From Atrichornis clamosus (Eukaryota; Chordata; Aves; Passeriformes; Menuridae): a stretch of DNA of 64,000 bases. Below, in pieces: positions 48,939 through 59,965 of the stretch (its first letter is position 1; each line of letters opens with the position of its first letter). The stretch spans positions 310,001-374,000 of the forward strand of contig WBMZ01011683.1 in NCBI GenBank assembly GCA_013400975.1. The letters run 5' to 3'. Below the pieces are notes generated by a model that was not told the origin of the DNA, searched no databases, and saw nothing but the letters and a program-made list of their open reading frames with translations. The translations under genes were made by a program, and so were the position numbers.

Positions 48939-51900
48939 TTTAGGAAGATTATCATAAGCATCAAAAATATAAAGATGCAAAATTAGCCTAATACAATGTA
49001 GATAAATTGACAAAACCCAGAGGTCACAAATTTCAGAAAGTGTTAAAAATGCCCTCCCTGAAAAATTAAGATTTTTATAAGTTCTCATATAAAGATAATT
49101 TTTTAATTAAAACCCTTGTTTGAGAGTCATAACTGTGGCTTGCCTTGAGCTGTGCCTGTCACTCCTCTGATTCAGCATACGTCCTTTTCTAGCAGTGGTG
49201 GTTCTCCCATAACTACTTCAGCTTCAATTATTTTGCCACAACTCCTGAAGAAGTTTTCAAATGGCAAAAAAGGCTGTTGAAGGATATTCTTACGAAGAAC
49301 TGTCTACAAATAGCTGTTAAGAGAATGATAGCCTCAGATTAAGCTTAGTATCTTAGTGTGGAATGTATGTTCAATATCTGTCTATCCCTCTTCTCTAGGA
49401 CTCTCATTGTTTCCTTAAGGCTGTAGTATTATATTTTTTATATTATAATAATTTATATACATACAGTAATAATTCACTAATACAATTTAATATTAGCAAG
49501 TGATTAAAAATCATAGGAGGTATAAACAATTCCCTACCTGTATATTCTAGTGTTTCTACAACATAAAAGGTATTCACAAATAATAATTTTTGAAACTTGA
49601 GACATTCTGAGCTACAGAGGAAGCTGGATTATTTTCCATCACTTTAGCTACTTATTGTGTCAGGTCAATAAACCTGACGTATTATTCGCCATGTTTTGAA
49701 AAACATGAAGCCTGTTTCACATAGGATCATTTATCAATATTAAGACACTTCAGTTTAGTGAAAATATCATACACTATTAAGAGTCATGTGTGGGATTATA
49801 TTCTTTTACACATCAAAAATTGGCACACAGCAGCTACATGGTGTCATCTTTATTTCCTAAATAACATAATGGCACAGTTCTGTTAGTGACACTGGCACTG
49901 CAGCACTATCTGCAGTCTTTGCTTCACAGCAGCTATATAAACATTTGTTTTCCTTCAGAGTAATATTTCCATTACACGTATGTTTGTTCACAGTTACTTC
50001 AGTGGGTAGGGCAGGATTCCATCCTGTTTTGGGATTTGTGCTTCTAACAGAAGTCAGAAGCTAATATATATTTTAAAATAATGTCAAAAGTCCCTGTAAA
50101 TTTGAATCTGGGGGATTAGTGACCTTCTTCTACTTGATCTTTGTTCCTTGTCCTATCCACTCCCAGAAAAAGGTCTAGCATGGAGAACAGTATCATCAGT
50201 TAAAGTTATCTCCTCAAAAAAGCACAGAGAAGGAAAGGAAGTAAATCCCGATGTTCCTTCTAAATTAGTGGATTATAACAGACAGTTTGGACTAGAAAAC
50301 CAGAGATGAAATAGATTGGTTAAAGCTTGGACAACGTGTTTCTATTACAAGTCCATTCAGAAGCAGACACAAAATTTTGTTCAGGGAACAGTGCTTTGAA
50401 ACAGAAGGTGTGAGAGACATCATCTCAAATACCTTTACTCTGTCAATATGAAGTAAATCCTCTTACAAAACCTTACAAGTTTGCCTGTGTCAACCACAAC
50501 TTATGCAACACGTTTTTCTACTGACCTGTGAGACCAGAGTTTAGCAAAGCACGTTCAGATCCAGCCTTGCAGTTTAGCTGTGTGAATGTCTATCCTGATC
50601 TTGGTAAACTGCAGCGATGTTAACGAGTTGCCAAACTTAACTCCTTCACCGACGTTGAATAATAAGTTTTTTTAACAGTTCTGGCCTTACCACTTTCTGT
50701 AATTTTATCTCAAAACATGAGATACCCACTGATTTGTATAACACTGTAGCTGTCAATTGACATTTTAAACCAGCTTTTATTTTAAGCCTTTGTAATTCCT
50801 GGGCACAGCAAAGGGTAAAAAACTAAAACACATTTTATTTTGAAGGGAAATCAGAAGCTAAATACTAAAATACTTCTATTTATAACCAGATGTGAGTTCA
50901 AGCCAATCTCAAAATAGCAAAGATCCCTAGCTATTACTTGCTTTTACATGTTACACCAAAAGTCCTCTGGTTTATTACTGTTTGTAGCCTATTTTGTTAT
51001 TTTCACATACAGTTCCAGTTCACTCCACCAGTTACTTACATCCACCAATTTTAACCTTCTTTGAGATTAATAAACAACACTTGTCACGGTGACTTCTCAG
51101 AATGCCTGGAGTTTTAAACAGTTTTTTAAAAAATAAGTCATATTACTAAGCAGAATAAAGAAAAGGAATCCATTGTTGAGTTTCATGTGCTGAATCTGTA
51201 GAGATCTGACAAAGGTATTTCACATGTAGCAGTGACTACAGCAAATTAAACCTTGATTGTTGCCAGATAGTGTCCTAGAGAAAAATGGCCAGATCAAAAA
51301 TCTAATATACTTGCTAAGCAGATTTTGTTTCAAAGTGGCATTATATGTACTGTATTTGCAAGTAAATATTTTATTCTTCTGACAGCAGAAATATCAGCAG
51401 TATACAAATTTCCTAAGTGAAACAACAGATTGGGAATATTTATTTAATATGTTGTCACTCTGAGCACTGAAGCAGTGCATGATGGGTTAAAGTAATAAAC
51501 ACACTAGTCCTGAATAATGTAACTGATTCCACATTCTAAACAAATTTATATAGTTCCATGCTTCATAAATCAATTCTATCCATTCCTTTCCCAACTCTGA
51601 AATCTATTCTTAATTTCAAATGGTGTTTTCTGAGTTCCATATTTCATAACTTTTCCATATAAATTATTCTCTCTCCATGTCCATCTTCTGCATTACTTGC
51701 CCTTTATAATTTTCTTAGATTTTTATGTTAGTTGAATTGCTATGCATACATAATCTCACATATCTTATTTTTAAATTATTTAGGAAGAAATAATTGAGAA
51801 TAATCAATAACGGAGTTTTGAATGTCATTGGTTATCTTTGATTGAATCCATGAGGCACGTAGTTTATTTTATTCCAGAAGTGAATCAGCTCAACTTTTCT

Positions 51901-53124
51901 GTTTTGGTTCAAATAATTGTGTTTACAAATGTCTATGAATATATTTCATTTAAATGAACTCTCTGAGGGAACAATCTGCTAGTAAACCCTTGTATGATAA
52001 TATTCAGAGAAGGAAATACAGAAAGTTATGACTGAAGAAGAAGAGAATTTTATTTACTATTTTGAACACGCATTCATGGCTATATTTTTATTATTTGCCC
52101 TGTTCCAGTTACAGCTAATGAAGAGACATAAACCTGTACATCAGAATTTTTGCAGTAGTTGTAGGAACTACAATTACAGCAATCTGTCAGGAATATGACA
52201 AGTTTCCTATTGGCATTTGTCAAATCAGCTTTCAAGTATTATAATAATAAATATTATTACCTAATAATATATGCAAGAATCACTAATACAAAGCTCCATT
52301 CCAATCTGTGGAAATAGATTCTGAAATATGCATTGTCACATCCTAAGGCAATTCTATATTTAGCACAACAAATGTTATAAGAATCCAAGGTCTTTAAGAA
52401 CAGCCATTTAAGTAGAATTAATCCTTAGTTTAAAAGACATCATAGAGATTTGAAATCTAACCTGTCCTCTTTTTTGGAGGTTCAAGTCCTGTTATATTAA
52501 ATTCTGACCTGAGTTCTTGGAAAAAAGTACAGTGAACATACATGCAGCAACAAGAATATCTGGAAATACTTCTCCTCTTCATTGGCACAAAGAAGCTGCT
52601 GGAAAACATACAGATGCACAAATGTGAGAAGCCATGGTCTGTAGAAAATTAAGTTAGACAGCTGGCACTGACCAAGGGCCTGATCCCAGCGATTACAGTG
52701 CCAGGTTGCTGGGATAAATGAGAATTATTTACTGTGGCCTTTTCCTCATTTAATAAATTCTTAACAAATAAGTTTCTTTTGTCATCAGCTGACACTACAA
52801 AGAGTAGAAAGCTTTGAAAAAGGTTGTGATATAGAGGTCCTCAAAGTTTTCAGAGCCATGCAGACATGGGAATGAGAAGAGCTGATGTGTTTTTTTTATA
52901 AGATAGGTAACATCAGTCTTAATGATTTCTGACATTACAATCTTTATATTATGATATCCTTTGTCAGATAAAGGCTAACAACGTATCAAACAAAAAACTA
53001 GTCACATTTCTTTTCTTCTAAATCTGGTTCAAATGTTCTTCATTAAAAGCTGTTGAAAGACTGGTTAAAAAATATGTAGGCAACACCTTTAACTGAAGAA
53101 GTCAACATTTGTTTAGGGCACGGT
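48939..53124. other. AT-rich unique sequence, no gene seen
   Basis: About 4.2 kb with no recognised repeat family or exon, and no open frame over about 60 codons beyond the CR1 edge. A 7-bp stem hairpin (GTCAGGT/ACCTGAC, 49659-49678) is of no evident meaning. Confidence 0.5.
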
Positions 53125-53512
53125 GTTTCAAGAAAGCTGTGGCCCAGCTGGAGGAAATCCAGAGATGAATAACAAGATCAGCAGTCTGAAAATCATGATT
53201 ATGAAGAGAGACAGAAAGAACTGTTACTGTTTAGTCTTAAGAAGGGTATGCAGAAAGAAAATGTAGCAACAGTCATCAAATATACAAAATATTGCTACAC
53301 ATAAGGAAAAGGATGGAAAAATCTGTTCTTCATATCTCAGTTGAGAATGTGACTAGATAAAATGATTTAGCTTAGACATTACAAAAAATTAAAATATTAA
53401 ATATTAAAGCAAAATTATTAAACCTCAAAATATTTTTAAAATGTAGTCTCTGGAAGGTTCTATTATTAGAGATTTTTATGAAAGGTTTGGCAAACAGGGG
53501 TAAGTAACAGCT
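53125..53512 (+). mobile_element. Ancient CR1/L3-like LINE remnant
   Basis: Very decayed sense-strand CR1-clade 3' part. Blocks in family order are CTGGAGGAAATCCAGAGATG, ACTGTTTAGTCTTAAGAAGGG, AGTCATCAAATATACAAAAT, AAGGAAAAGGATGGAAAAATC, TTAGCTTAGACATTACAAAA, GTCTCTGGAAGGTTC and TATTAGAGATTTTTATGAAAGG followed by TTTGGCAAACAGGGG. The order and spacing fit although many bases differ, which points to an old insertion. Edges are uncertain. Confidence 0.65.
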
Positions 53513-54480
53513 AGTGTAGAGGCAGAGACCGGTTTGCTCTAGAGAAGAACCTGTCCCTGTAGTAAATCTCTTTTGGATCATCTGTGAAGCAAATTCTCTC
53601 TCTCTCCCTCTCTTGAAATCAGTTGCTCACTTTGCTTTAGGTACATAACAATTTTAACAAAATCCAGAACTAGAATGAGGTGTAGAGGAACTTTCTCTCA
53701 GTTGGAAACTCATTTTCATTATTATTTTATTGGATCATAACATGTAAAGAGACAGAATTGTACTCTGTATTCTGCTGGAAATATTTTCCAGAATTCAATA
53801 GGAAACTATGCTTTGATGCAGACATTTCAAGTAATTTCTGCTTTGATGTCTACTCATAGGCAGTAAAGACTGCATGTTTAGGTGTCGAACTTTAGAGGTC
53901 TAAAAAAGTTGTGTAAGTCTACAATAATCAAAGTTCCTTTCAAATTTATTGGACAGAAATAACCACTTAAAAAAGACAATCCGTCTTGTCCAAACTAAAA
54001 TGTTTAAAATATCTAAAACAAACCAGGTCAGTTTTCGTGCAGGAGTGACCACATATCTCTTTGACTTTTGGGAATTTCAGGATAACAACTTTGTATTTAA
54101 GCAATAAAATCTTAATTTACTCAAAGTTTTCTACTGCTATCCCTCTAAGTTGCATCCTCTGTCTCTTTTAACCACCTCCCCTACCTTGTCTACCTACCCA
54201 GGTGAATTACTTTAACTTGTAAGTATGATTATACATGGTAAAATGAACAGAATGACACAAATTGAACAAACAAAAACGATGTCTGTATGAAATCAATTCT
54301 AAGATTTTTCTCAGATGAATGTTTTTACCATTCACAGCTGTAACATAAACATCTTTGTGGGGTGTTCATATGATCCACACATGGGGTGGCCCAGATAGCC
54401 CCAGCTGTTAAAGCAGGACTGTGACTCTGTAGGATATGGTGTGCACAGATCCAGCAGGAGGAGATTTGCTCCAAAGGTAC
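53513..54480. other. AT-rich unique sequence, no gene seen
   Basis: A (CT)n-rich run lies at about 53593-53614. Nothing else recognised; the last 120 bases before the CR1 are less AT-rich but unassigned. Confidence 0.45.
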
Positions 54481-54945
54481 CATAGAAAAGACCTCTCAGA
54501 TCATTGAGTCCAACTATTAACACTGCCAAATCCACCACTAGACATTATACCTAAACACCACATCTGTTTTTAAATACTTCCATGGATGGTGACACTACCA
54601 CTTCCCTTGGCAACCTTTTCCTGATGCTTGACAATCCTTTCAGTAAGGAAGTTTATCCTAATATCCAACCTAAACCTCCAGTGTGCAACTTGAGCTCATT
54701 TCCTCTTTTCCTGTCACTTCTTACTTGGGAGCACAGGCCGACTCCCACCTCACTACAATCCCCGTTCAGGCAGTTATAAAAAGCAATAAAGTCTCCCCTG
54801 AGCGTCAGCTTCTCCAGGCTAAACAGTACCAATTCTCTCAGTTACTCCTCAGAAGAATTGTGCTCCAGACCCTTTGCCACCTTCATTGCCATTCTCTGGA
54901 CATGCTCCTGCACCTCAATGTCCTTCTTGTAAACGTGTAACAAGA
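54481..54945 (-). mobile_element. CR1 LINE 3' fragment with ORF2 C-terminus
   Basis: Antisense CR1 lacking the extreme tail. From left: CATAGAAAAGACCTCTCAG, ATCATTGAGTCCAACTATTAAC, CCATGGATGGTGACACTACC, TATCCAACCTAAACCTCC, CTTACTTGGGAGCACAGGCCG, AAGTCTCCCCTGAGCG and CTTCATTGCCATTCTCTGG, then CTGCACCTCAATGTCC. It belongs to the same subfamily as the copy at 24281-24855 in the opposite orientation. The frame is broken in several places. Confidence 0.92.
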
Positions 54946-55039
54946 GGAAGGCCACACTCAGCCAGGTTACCCAGGGATTTAACCAGGAGAGAAATTATTT
55001 TGAATAGAATAAAAGAAATAGAAATACAGAGGGAACCAG

Positions 55040-55400
55040 CCTGAAAAGGGGCATAGAAGCAGAATGAAGGGTTGCCAGGTGTGGCAGCAGCCTGTGGCCT
55101 GAGAGAGGACACTTGCAGAGACGCTGGCCGGGGCCAGGAACATGTGCCACTGGCCAGCAGCAGCAGGGAACTACCTGGGACCTGGGACTGCAGGGGAAGG
55201 GGAGTGGGTGTGCTTCTAGGGGTGACTTATGGGGACTGGGAGATATGTAACCGCTTATTAATGCTCTCTAAATGTCCGGTGTCATGATTTATCTGTTATA
55301 TTACTGATATTGAGCCTGAATATATAGTTCACTGTGGGTTAATTATGTATTAATAAATTAATAAAGTGTTTCAATTCTGATTCTGGCCTAAGCTATGTGA
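55040..55400 (+). mobile_element. Unclassified GC-rich, LTR-like segment
   Basis: Directly after the CR1 lies a block with a sharp composition change. 55040-55235 is GC-rich (GCTGGCCGGGGCCAGG, GGACTGCAGGGGAAGGGGAG). It is followed by an AT-rich end with TTAATAAATTAATAAAGTG (overlapping polyadenylation-type signals at about 55350-55367) and a T-rich run at 55409-55418. The layout resembles the 3' part of an avian LTR or a retroposed transcript end. No TG...CA termini, target duplication or coding domain was found. The 71-codon frame (55072-55287) looks compositional. Confidence 0.35.
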
Positions 55401-56242
55401 ACTCACTTTTTTTTTTCCTGGTGTCTGCCTTTCCTGGGGAAGGCTAAAATCAGTGGTGGATTATTTGTACACAGTGAAAATAAAAAGCAAACACTGTTTG
55501 GCAGGAATGGTAAGAACTTTAAAATATTTCAAATTTTATATTTGAGTAACTAGAAGTCTCAAAAAATGGCCAGAAAGACTTGGGAAAACCAAAAGATTTA
55601 CTTCCTCATTTCTCTTCTCTGTATTCATGAGACTATTGGACTTGATATTTTTTTATCAATATATATCATTAATCCTCAACATTGATATGAACACACACTG
55701 TGAATAGGTGTAGAACTATTCTTTTGTCTTAGAAATGTATACAGGTGAATTTTCTTTCGTATTTCTGGCATTTTTTCATTTCCAGTTTTTAAGATAATTT
55801 CCCTCAGGATTTGACTTTTATTTGATCTTGTTATTCATATTGCTCATACAGACTTAGGAATCTGAAGCAGGGGAAAGGGAAGGGAAAATACAAACATTTT
55901 TTTTTTCTTTCTAGAATGAAAACCAGACCTGTTCAAAGATTTGTCTCATAGTTGAAGAAGCAACATACTTTACCACACTCCAAGGAAAAAAAAATACAGT
56001 GTTTAATTTGTTATTATGATAATTACTTTGATTAAAAAAAACAAAACAAACAAAAGTCACAAAAGAACCCCACAAGAGAAATTTAAACAAGCAGAAAAAC
56101 TAATTCTTTGCAAAGCTCTGTTTTCTAGAGAAAAACAAATAAACAAGTTAAAGGCAGAATTAAGTCCCTCACACATTTCTGTTTCTAGCTGTGATAATAC
56201 ATCAGTCATTTACGTACAGCTTATATATGTGTGCATAATCTG
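55401..56242. other. AT-rich unique sequence, no gene seen
   Basis: Nothing recognised. A Lys-rich 96-codon frame (56016-56306) runs into the microsatellite below and is compositional. Confidence 0.5.
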
Positions 56243-56243
56243 C

Positions 56244-56279
<36 letters not shown>

Positions 56280-56280
56280 A
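56243..56280. repeat. Compound (TA)n(TG)n microsatellite
   Basis: About ten TA units followed by about eight TG units. Compound alternating purine-pyrimidine repeats like this are usually length-variable. Confidence 0.93.
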
Positions 56281-56356
56281 CACACCCAGAAGTATACACA
56301 CCCTGAATATGAAGGCAAGGGAGAAAGACTGCTAATTTCAGAGGACCATGCTTAAC

Positions 56357-56378
56357 AAATAAATAAATAAATAAATAA
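56357..56378. repeat. (AAAT)n microsatellite
   Basis: Five units of AAAT with clean boundaries. Confidence 0.9.
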
Positions 56379-57269
56379 TCTTCAATATTTATGGAAACAA
56401 TAATGGAAAATCACTGTGCAACCCTTCCCTTACGTCACATTTTCCTAGCCCACCTGGAGGTATTGGTTAAGGGGTGCTGTAGATCATGTAAACCGAACCT
56501 TTAGAAAAACCATAATGAAGTCATATTCTAGAATCCTGTTGAACAGTAATGCATTCTTTGTTCAATTGGGCATCATAATGTATCTAAATAATTAGTCTAT
56601 GCAGCATTGCAGTAAAAAAGATTAAAACACAAAAAGCAACTCCTTGACCCCTGCGTGGTTAAGCAGCCTCTCTGGTTTTACCACTGACATGTGTTCTGTG
56701 CTCACGAATCAGGACCTTGAATTACAAGAGTGGCTTAAAGATCATGCTTATCTTATGCTTCTCTGTAAATTGTCCTCCATCAATAGTAAAGCAGGTTTAA
56801 GGGGGTTTTATTTAATTCCTAGTTTTCAAACAAATAACCTTAACATTTCTATCCCTAACATTGTCACTTAATTATTTTATGTTAAGTTACAAACTTCAGT
56901 GCTGGATCATTCTTTCAGGCTTTTCTGTCCAAAATATAACTTTAAAATAATATTAGCATGAAAACTGAAGTTCTTGGAGAATTTTGGACTAAAAGAGGAC
57001 ATATGATTTTTATGGAAAAGTATGTGAGTCATGATTTTTATGTTCCAGAAACACACAAACACAACTCAGAAGAAAAAGGACTGAATGTTTCTCTGTTCCT
57101 AGGCCCGGGACAATATAGCCTACTAGGCTGCCACCAGGATTTATCAATTTTAAAACGTGCTAATGAGGCCACTCAATTTTTGATCAACATGAACTTAATG
57201 ATCTTTATAATAATGTTTGCTACATATAAAATACGTTTGTGCTTTCATCTGTATGGAGTACATACTAAA
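56379..57269. other. AT-rich unique sequence, no gene seen
   Basis: No family recognised. The 138-codon frame 56958-57374 (+) starts here and ends in the CR1 tail; its first two thirds show no domain and it is judged a chance frame. Confidence 0.5.
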
Positions 57270-57429
57270 GTGGTGGTAGACACCCCATCCCTGGAAACAT
57301 TGAAGATCAGGTTGGGCGGGGCTCTGAGCAAACTGATCCAGTTGAAGATGTCCCTGCTGTTGCAGAGGGTTTAGTTAACCTTTAAAGGCCATTTGCAACC
57401 CAAACTGTTCTATGCTTAGATGGTTCTAG
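57270..57429 (+). mobile_element. CR1 LINE 3' terminal fragment
   Basis: Sense-strand CR1 3' end: GTGGTGGTAGACACCCCATCC, CTGGAAACATTGAAGATCAGG, GGCGGGGCTCTGAGCAAACTG and AGTTGAAGATGTCCCTGCTG, then CCTTTAAAGGCCATTTGCAACC and CAAACTGTTCTATGC. It covers only the last 160 bases or so of the element, a typical severe 5' truncation. The terminal octamer is degraded. Confidence 0.92.
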
Positions 57430-58621
57430 GAGTCTAAACCATTTTTACTGCTGTATTAAAGGTTCTGCTATTATTAGCACTGTAAGCTTAATAAATAGTC
57501 TCTGAAACAGCCTTTCCTGTGCTGCACTGTTATTACAACTCAGATTTGACTTTCAATACATTCATTGGTTTATTTTCAAACTTTTCATGATCATGAAAAG
57601 ACAAATCTATAGCACTTTTTCCAAGTTTATAAATAAATCCTAGCAGCTTGTCTTTATGACTGTTGCTGTTATTTATAGAAAAGTGCATTGTAATGCCACT
57701 GACAAACCCAAACTTCAGACACCATACAAATACAGACAAAAATGACAGCCCTCACTTTAGGAGAGCTTTTATATATGTGTGTGATAACACTTACAACATC
57801 AGCACCCTTCATATTTCAGCAGTTACAGCAAAACTTCATGGAGCTCACCTGCTCTAGTGGCTAGACCTATAAGTAAAGGCAATTTTTTTCTTTTTAGAAC
57901 AAAGGACAATCAGGAGAAAGAGTAAACAAGTGTTTAGAAACGTTCACATTATTCTTCAGAAAACATGTTTTCGCCTTGTCCTAAGAGGAAGAGATTGAAA
58001 AAAAAGTCCAATATAGGTGGGTTCCAAGTCCTTGTCCAAATGTGAATTCAGAATCTCTTGCAAAAATCTAGAAAATCAATCCATTAAGTTCTGGAATGAT
58101 TATTGTTATTGCTGCAGTAATATATTAAACTTTCTAAGTCTTCAATTAGCCCTTGCTGATATAGTTTATGTCCCCCAAGTTTGTCTTAGAGGATAGATAT
58201 AAACGTATTTTAGCCATTGAGTGACTCTGAGATATTTAAAAGAAATATAATTGTCTTACTGGATAAAACTATATAAAATAATATAATAAAATATATAAAT
58301 TAAGCCTATAATCACCCAGCATCCATTGGCAGTACATTCTTTGGATAATAATGATCTCTTCAAACCAACACTTTCTTTTGTTTATTCTAAACATGAGCTG
58401 ACAGCTTTCGTGAAGATCCAGCTATAAGCAGAGACTATTCAGACTCATTTAGACCAACATTTTCATGGGTAATGTAATAAACATAATAAAAACCCAAAAC
58501 TAATTTAGTAGCATGACTTTGAAGAAAAAAATTTAATGGTAAATAACAAAATATATGCTTCATTATTGATATTTTGTTTGTTTACTTTAACTGATCTTTT
58601 TTCTCAATATTTTTTTTATTT
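57430..58621. other. AT-rich unique sequence with a palindrome
   Basis: No gene or family recognised. A perfect 20-bp palindrome lies at 57581-57600 (CTTTTCATGATCATGAAAAG). AT-only patches are at about 58270-58302. Confidence 0.5.
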
Positions 58622-58650
58622 TCTTTGTTTGTTTGTTTGTTTGTTTGTTT
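58622..58650. repeat. (GTTT)n microsatellite
   Basis: About seven TTTG/GTTT units. Confidence 0.92.
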
Positions 58651-59895
58651 AGGAAAGAGTTGTTTATTTTTTCCATCAAAATATGATGTTTTACAATATT
58701 TTTTTCTTTGAATTCTTCACTTCATCAGCGGGTTTCCCTATTCGATTAAATACTTTAGAAAACTCAGGCCAAACTTTACATTAAAGGTGACCTTATCAAC
58801 ATACTCCTGCTTTCACTTATTTAGTTATAATCAAAACCTGTTCTGACACATGAAAGATGTTCTCATTATGCAAAAAATATCTGGACTGGCATAATAATTT
58901 GAAAGACATCCAACAGCTTTACCTCATCGCTAACACTGAAATATCTTCTCACTATCTTGCTGCTTGATTCTGTGTATTTGATGTTCACTGCAAATACACA
59001 CAAGGGATTTTAGTCTTGCTCATTTTACCAGTTTCATCATCCTATTGATAAATCTGTAGCACATCAGTCAACTGATAGTTGAGGTATATATAATTTTCTT
59101 CTAAAGAGTAAGTAAATCCACAAAAGTCAAGATGAATAGACCTACACTATTTGAGAATATAGGAGATTTTTAAAATTCAGACTTTTTATTTTACAGCTCA
59201 GGTTAAATTAATGTTCTTGAAGGTCCACAGCCATTTTCTTGGTAGGTCAGTTGAAGCTTTGTGAGGGAGATTTTACTTATTTTCAAATGAGAAATTATTT
59301 AGTTCAGCATTTCCAATTTAAAGATGTTCAGACATCTTCAAGGGCATGATTATAATACATTATTCTCACCTTTCTAAATGAACAGTCTTTTCCAGAAGGC
59401 ATGTCAATAGACCCTTGTGATATCTTTGGTTATGCTTCAGTTCTCTAAACAATACATACATAACTGTAAGGCAAATATTCAAAGACATTTGGATATAGAA
59501 TTCTTACTGATTATCAAGTCTAAATGTGTATTGTCAGTCATTCAGAGATGCTGCACTATGTCCAGTGAGAAAAAATTTTGTTGTCTGATTACAATGCCAA
59601 GGTTTGTAAGGCATTGAAATGCTTTGAGATCAAATGTTGCAAGTTTGCACCCAGAGCATATTTCTTGTTTCACAATAGCTCAGTTATAAAGTTTAATATT
59701 TTAACATATAATTCGACTTTAAGGAAAGGAAAAAAACCCCTCTCACTGAGTTCACAGTGATGATAAGTGGCAGCCAGAACCTTTATACTCAAAAGTGATG
59801 ACCTGGGGATTTTAAGGTGTTGTCCCGCAAGACCAGGTAGTAATAAGGATAAAGAGCAATAATATACCTCTCTGGGAAGTTTGTCTGAAGTTGAA
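58651..59895. other. AT-rich unique sequence, no gene seen
   Basis: Nothing recognised; frames of 60-66 codons are unremarkable. Confidence 0.5.
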
Positions 59896-59965
59896 GAATC
59901 ATCAAATCCCGGAATTGTTAGGGTTGGAAGGGACCTCTGAAGATCATGATGAGCTGTCTAAGGCA
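59896..59965 (-). mobile_element. CR1 LINE 3' terminal scrap
   Basis: Antisense CR1 tail: GAATCATCAAATCCCGGAATTG, then TTAGGGTTGGAAGGGACCTC and TGAAGATCATGATGAG. Only about 70 bases are left and the octamer tail is disturbed. Confidence 0.85.

Noticed and set aside
49659..49678. 7-bp stem hairpin resembling a bacterial terminator
   Set aside because: The DNA is eukaryotic and stems this short are common by chance.
56958..57374. 138-codon open frame (+)
   Set aside because: The C-terminal third is translated CR1 3' sequence and the rest shows no domain. A chance frame ending in a repeat.
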